Below the pieces are notes generated by a model. That model was not told where the DNA came from and did not search any database. It worked only from the letters and a program-made list of their open reading frames with translations. Made by a program: the position numbers and the translations under genes. From a virus, in IMG/VR virus record IMGVR_UViG_3300035698_003432, positions 1 through 21,700 of that record: 21,700 nt of DNA; one strand, given 5' to 3'. Below are positions 20,054 through 21,700 of the stretch, in pieces. Position 1 is the first letter of the stretch, and every line of letters begins with the position of its first letter.

Positions 20054-20088
20054 CGCTATAGAGACTACATTATTTAACCGCTATAGAG
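20054..20088 (+). promoter_or_regulatory. repeated CGCTATAGAG, possible phage promoter
   Basis: CGCTATAGAG occurs at 20054-20063 and 20079-20088, 25 bp apart, between the terminator and the next gene. CTATAGAG recalls initiation regions of promoters used by single-subunit phage RNA polymerases. No such polymerase gene is in the window, so this is only a suggestion; it could also be a duplicated regulator site. The second copy overlaps the ribosome site GAGGAG. Confidence 0.4.
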
Positions 20089-20099
20089 GAGAAACTATT

Positions 20100-20654
20100 A
20101 TGGCAAGAACAACGTTTGACGGACCAATAAGATCCCAAAATGGATTTATTGGAATTGGTCCAAATATGATACAAGCAATAACAGGAACTGTTGCTGACAG
20201 TAAAACTAATATCGATGAATACCAAGGTAAAGTATTAACAATAAGCGATGCCAATACTGTTTTTAATTTACCCGACATTAATTCAACAGCTAACAGTGCT
20301 GTTGCTGGACCAGGAACTGATCCGAACTCTGCAAACAATGTAGGGATGATTTATGAATTTGTTGTAACTGCAAGTTTAACAGGTGCAAACACTTTTGTTT
20401 TAAACGCAGGTGCTTCAGCAGGTCATGCATTAGCTGATGTGTTTAGAGGAATGGCTATTTACAATAACACAGCTACTGATCCAGGAGCAGTTACAGCTTT
20501 TTCTGCTGGTGGAACTGACACTCTTACTTTGACTGCTACTACTAAAGGTGGACTAGAAGGTGCTCACATTAAATGTAGAGCAGTTGCTGGTTTAATCTGG
20601 CAAATAGAAGCACAATTGATTGGTAATGGAGCATTTGCTAATCCTTGGAGTTAA
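20100..20654 (+). CDS. putative virion structural protein (184 aa)
   Basis: GAGGAG at 20086-20091 fixes the start. The 184-residue product is rich in Ala, Gly, Thr and Asn, with beta-strand patterns (GKVLTISDANTVFNLPDI, MIYEFVVTASLTGANTFVLNAG, GTDTLTLTATTKGG) as in beta-sandwich virion proteins of decoration or fibre type. The sequence appears stand-alone, without catalytic motif. It is the first gene after the capsid terminator, so it may have its own promoter. Confidence 0.6.
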   Translation: MARTTFDGPIRSQNGFIGIGPNMIQAITGTVADSKTNIDEYQGKVLTISDANTVFNLPDINSTANSAVAGPGTDPNSANNVGMIYEFVVTASLTGANTFVLNAGASAGHALADVFRGMAIYNNTATDPGAVTAFSAGGTDTLTLTATTKGGLEGAHIKCRAVAGLIWQIEAQLIGNGAFANPWS

Positions 20655-20664
20655 TAAATAATTA

Positions 20665-20684
20665 GTGGCTCCTTCGGGAGCCAC
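20665..20684 (+). other. UUCG-tetraloop hairpin
   Basis: GTGGCTCC (20665-20672) and GGAGCCAC (20677-20684) are exact complements closed by TTCG, the very stable C(UUCG)G RNA tetraloop. A T run does not follow. It lies between two virion genes and may stabilise or partially terminate the transcript. Confidence 0.8.
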
Positions 20685-20700
20685 AAACACAGGAGAATTT

Positions 20701-21027
20701 ATGTTTAGAGGAGATATACAAGCAACAAGATCAACTGCTGCTGCAGGCGCAGCCGCAATTATTGCACAGCCAATAAGACTTAAGGGAATTATTGTTGCTA
20801 GTGATGGTGGTGGAGCTGGTGTTTTAGAGTTAACTACAACTTCAAATGTAGGGGTTACTTTATTTATTGCAGATGTACCTACTGGAGATTTAGTTAATTT
20901 TTCTTTTCCAGATGATGGTATTGTTTTTCCAAATGGAATTTTTTGCAAGACAAAAACAAATATTGCAGCTTATACATTATTAACTGATAAATACTCAGGA
21001 CCTAATCTTACTACTACCAACGGCTAA
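20701..21027 (+). CDS. putative virion protein (108 aa)
   Basis: The frame opens at GTG 20665 inside the hairpin, but ATG 20701, shortly after AGGAG (20691-20695), is the clear start. The 108-residue product is Ala/Thr/Gly-rich with strands (IRLKGIIVASDGGGAGVLELTTT, GVTLFIADVPTGDLVNFSFP), similar in style to the previous gene and probably a small virion protein. Its stop lies within an 18-bp palindrome that also covers the next start. Confidence 0.65.
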   Translation: MFRGDIQATRSTAAAGAAAIIAQPIRLKGIIVASDGGGAGVLELTTTSNVGVTLFIADVPTGDLVNFSFPDDGIVFPNGIFCKTKTNIAAYTLLTDKYSGPNLTTTNG

Positions 21028-21044
21028 TACTCATGCATGAGTAT
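21027..21044. promoter_or_regulatory. 18-bp perfect palindrome over stop/start
   Basis: ATACTCATG-CATGAGTAT is an exact palindrome that includes the last base of the upstream stop codon and the ATG (21033) of the next gene. Intergenic dyads like this can be protein-binding sites or form a cruciform/hairpin that limits translation. Confidence 0.7.
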
Positions 21045-21341
21045 ACTCTTGAATTATTAGGATTTAAAAAGGGTGGCATGCCACGTAGAAATAAAAGTAA
21101 TTTTAGATCTACAAAGAGTGGTGCAGGGATGACAGAAAAAGGTGTCATGGCCTATAGAAAAAAGAATCCCGGATCTAAATTAAAAACAGCAGTAACAGGT
21201 ACAGTTAAAAAAGGTTCTAAAGATGCTAAAAGACGTAAGTCTTTTTGTGCGAGAAGTGCTGGACAAATGAAAATGTTTCCAAAAGCTGCTAAAGATCCTA
21301 ATTCTAGATTAAGACAGGCTAGAAGAAGATGGAAATGTTAG
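21033..21341 (+). CDS. conserved Lys/Arg-rich phage protein, DUF6321-like
   Basis: 102 residues (ATG 21033; ATG 21078 is an alternative start after AAGGGTGG). The core TKSGAGMTEKGVMAYRKKN, PGSKLKTAVTGTVKKGSKDAKRRKSFCARSAGQM and KDPNSRLRQARRRWKC is a highly characteristic, widely conserved phage sequence that I associate with DUF6321. The role is unknown to me. Strong positive charge suggests binding to DNA, perhaps as a packaged or injected protein. The unusual 18-bp palindrome covers its first start codon. Confidence 0.7.
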   Translation: MHEYTLELLGFKKGGMPRRNKSNFRSTKSGAGMTEKGVMAYRKKNPGSKLKTAVTGTVKKGSKDAKRRKSFCARSAGQMKMFPKAAKDPNSRLRQARRRWKC

Positions 21342-21371
21342 GTATAATACAGTTCTAAAAAGGAGATAAAA

Positions 21372-21470
21372 ATGGAAAAAATTAAATCTGAAATACAACA
21401 CATAATAACTGATCATAAAAAATTAGCTATTGCTGTGGTTATTATAATTGCTGTCTTAGCAATTAGTTAA
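21372..21470 (+). CDS. 32-aa single-helix membrane protein
   Basis: A strong ribosome site AAAAGGAGATAAAAATG and ATG 21372 support this small gene. Residues about 18-31 (LAIAVVIIIAVLAI) form a membrane helix after a charged N-terminus. The size would fit a small lysis-related or virion membrane protein, but nothing more specific can be said. TATAAT upstream at 21344-21349 may be a -10 without a clear -35. Confidence 0.6.
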   Translation: MEKIKSEIQHIITDHKKLAIAVVIIIAVLAIS

Positions 21471-21486
21471 TATTAAAATAATAGAT

Positions 21487-21700
21487 ATGAACATTGCAGA
21501 GTTATTCAAAAAGAATTTTGTATTAGTACCTGTCATAGCATCCGTTCTTTTTGGGACATTCACTGGCGTTAAATACGTTGTCAATTTAACTGACACAATC
21601 AATGCTAATCAATTAGCAATCATAAAAATACAAGAAGTTGAGATAAAAGATCTTAGAAGAGATCTAGCTTACGAACAAGAAAAGATGGCAGATGTAAAAA
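21487..21700 (+). CDS. membrane-anchored coiled-coil protein, 3'-partial
   Basis: The frame from ATG 21487 stays open to the window end (71 complete codons). Residues about 10-33 (NFVLVPVIASVLFGTFTGVKYVVN) form a membrane helix, followed by a charged helix (QLAIIKIQEVEIKDLRRDLAYEQEKMADVK) with coiled-coil character. This is the layout of an i-spanin-type lysis protein or of tail/ejection membrane proteins; the C-terminus is missing so neither is established. No strong ribosome site is visible. Confidence 0.55.
   Translation, partial: MNIAELFKKNFVLVPVIASVLFGTFTGVKYVVNLTDTINANQLAIIKIQEVEIKDLRRDLAYEQEKMADVK

Noticed and set aside
20592-20948. Reverse-strand frame of 118 codons
   Set aside because: Spans the hairpin and a sense gene with a clear AGGAG; shadow frame.
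1-21700. Prophage attachment site or integrase
   Set aside because: No recombinase-like protein and no tRNA-derived repeat was seen; lysogeny cannot be judged from this window.

Overview
The window looks like a contiguous stretch of a tailed bacteriophage genome. All supported genes lie on the + strand, they are tightly packed with many 1-4 nt overlaps, and the DNA is AT-rich. A complete packaging and capsid block is present: small terminase, large terminase, P22-type portal, GroES-like co-chaperonin, scaffold and HK97-fold major capsid protein. I see no integrase, ribosomal gene or tRNA. The base composition, the style of the hypothetical proteins and the Lys-rich small virion-type proteins resemble uncultured marine phages of alphaproteobacteria (possibly SAR11-like hosts). 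That host assignment is inference. Strong AGGAG ribosome sites and TTGACA-type promoters argue for a proteobacterial-like host.

Layout. (1) 1-2228: small, mostly unrecognised genes, one with a DnaJ-like zinc-finger pattern. (2) 2229-2879: a 650-nt non-coding region with an orphan leader and 12-codon ORF, 28-bp direct repeats, hairpins, a 19-bp inverted repeat and a cluster of CTAGGAAA sites. It ends just before the small terminase gene (2880-3389). (3) 3400-9225: an early or accessory block of hypothetical genes, a VRR-NUC-type nuclease, a gp88-family protein and an HExxH zinc protein. Five genes here are preceded by similar leaders with a promoter-like element and an AACTAAAA...GGAG...ATG ribosome site. 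Dispersed AATCTTGAAGTG repeats sit between genes, including a triple 57-bp array. (4) 9226-9511: non-coding, with a GC hairpin and a 21-bp sequence present twice. (5) 9512-19946: late operon of large terminase, basic protein, portal, basic protein, holin-like protein, two tiny proteins, methyltransferase, GroES, scaffold, virion proteins and major capsid, closed by a textbook terminator at 19971-20000. (6) 20001-21700: a second late unit with virion-type proteins, a conserved Lys/Arg-rich protein and two membrane proteins, the last running off the window.

The late genes would work together as follows: TerS and TerL package DNA through the portal; scaffold and the GroES-like protein assist folding and assembly of the major capsid; the basic disordered proteins may be packaged or ejected virion components. 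The most unusual material is non-coding: the repeat families and the structured region before terS, which are candidates for packaging, origin or regulatory sites. Most small genes could not be assigned a function.
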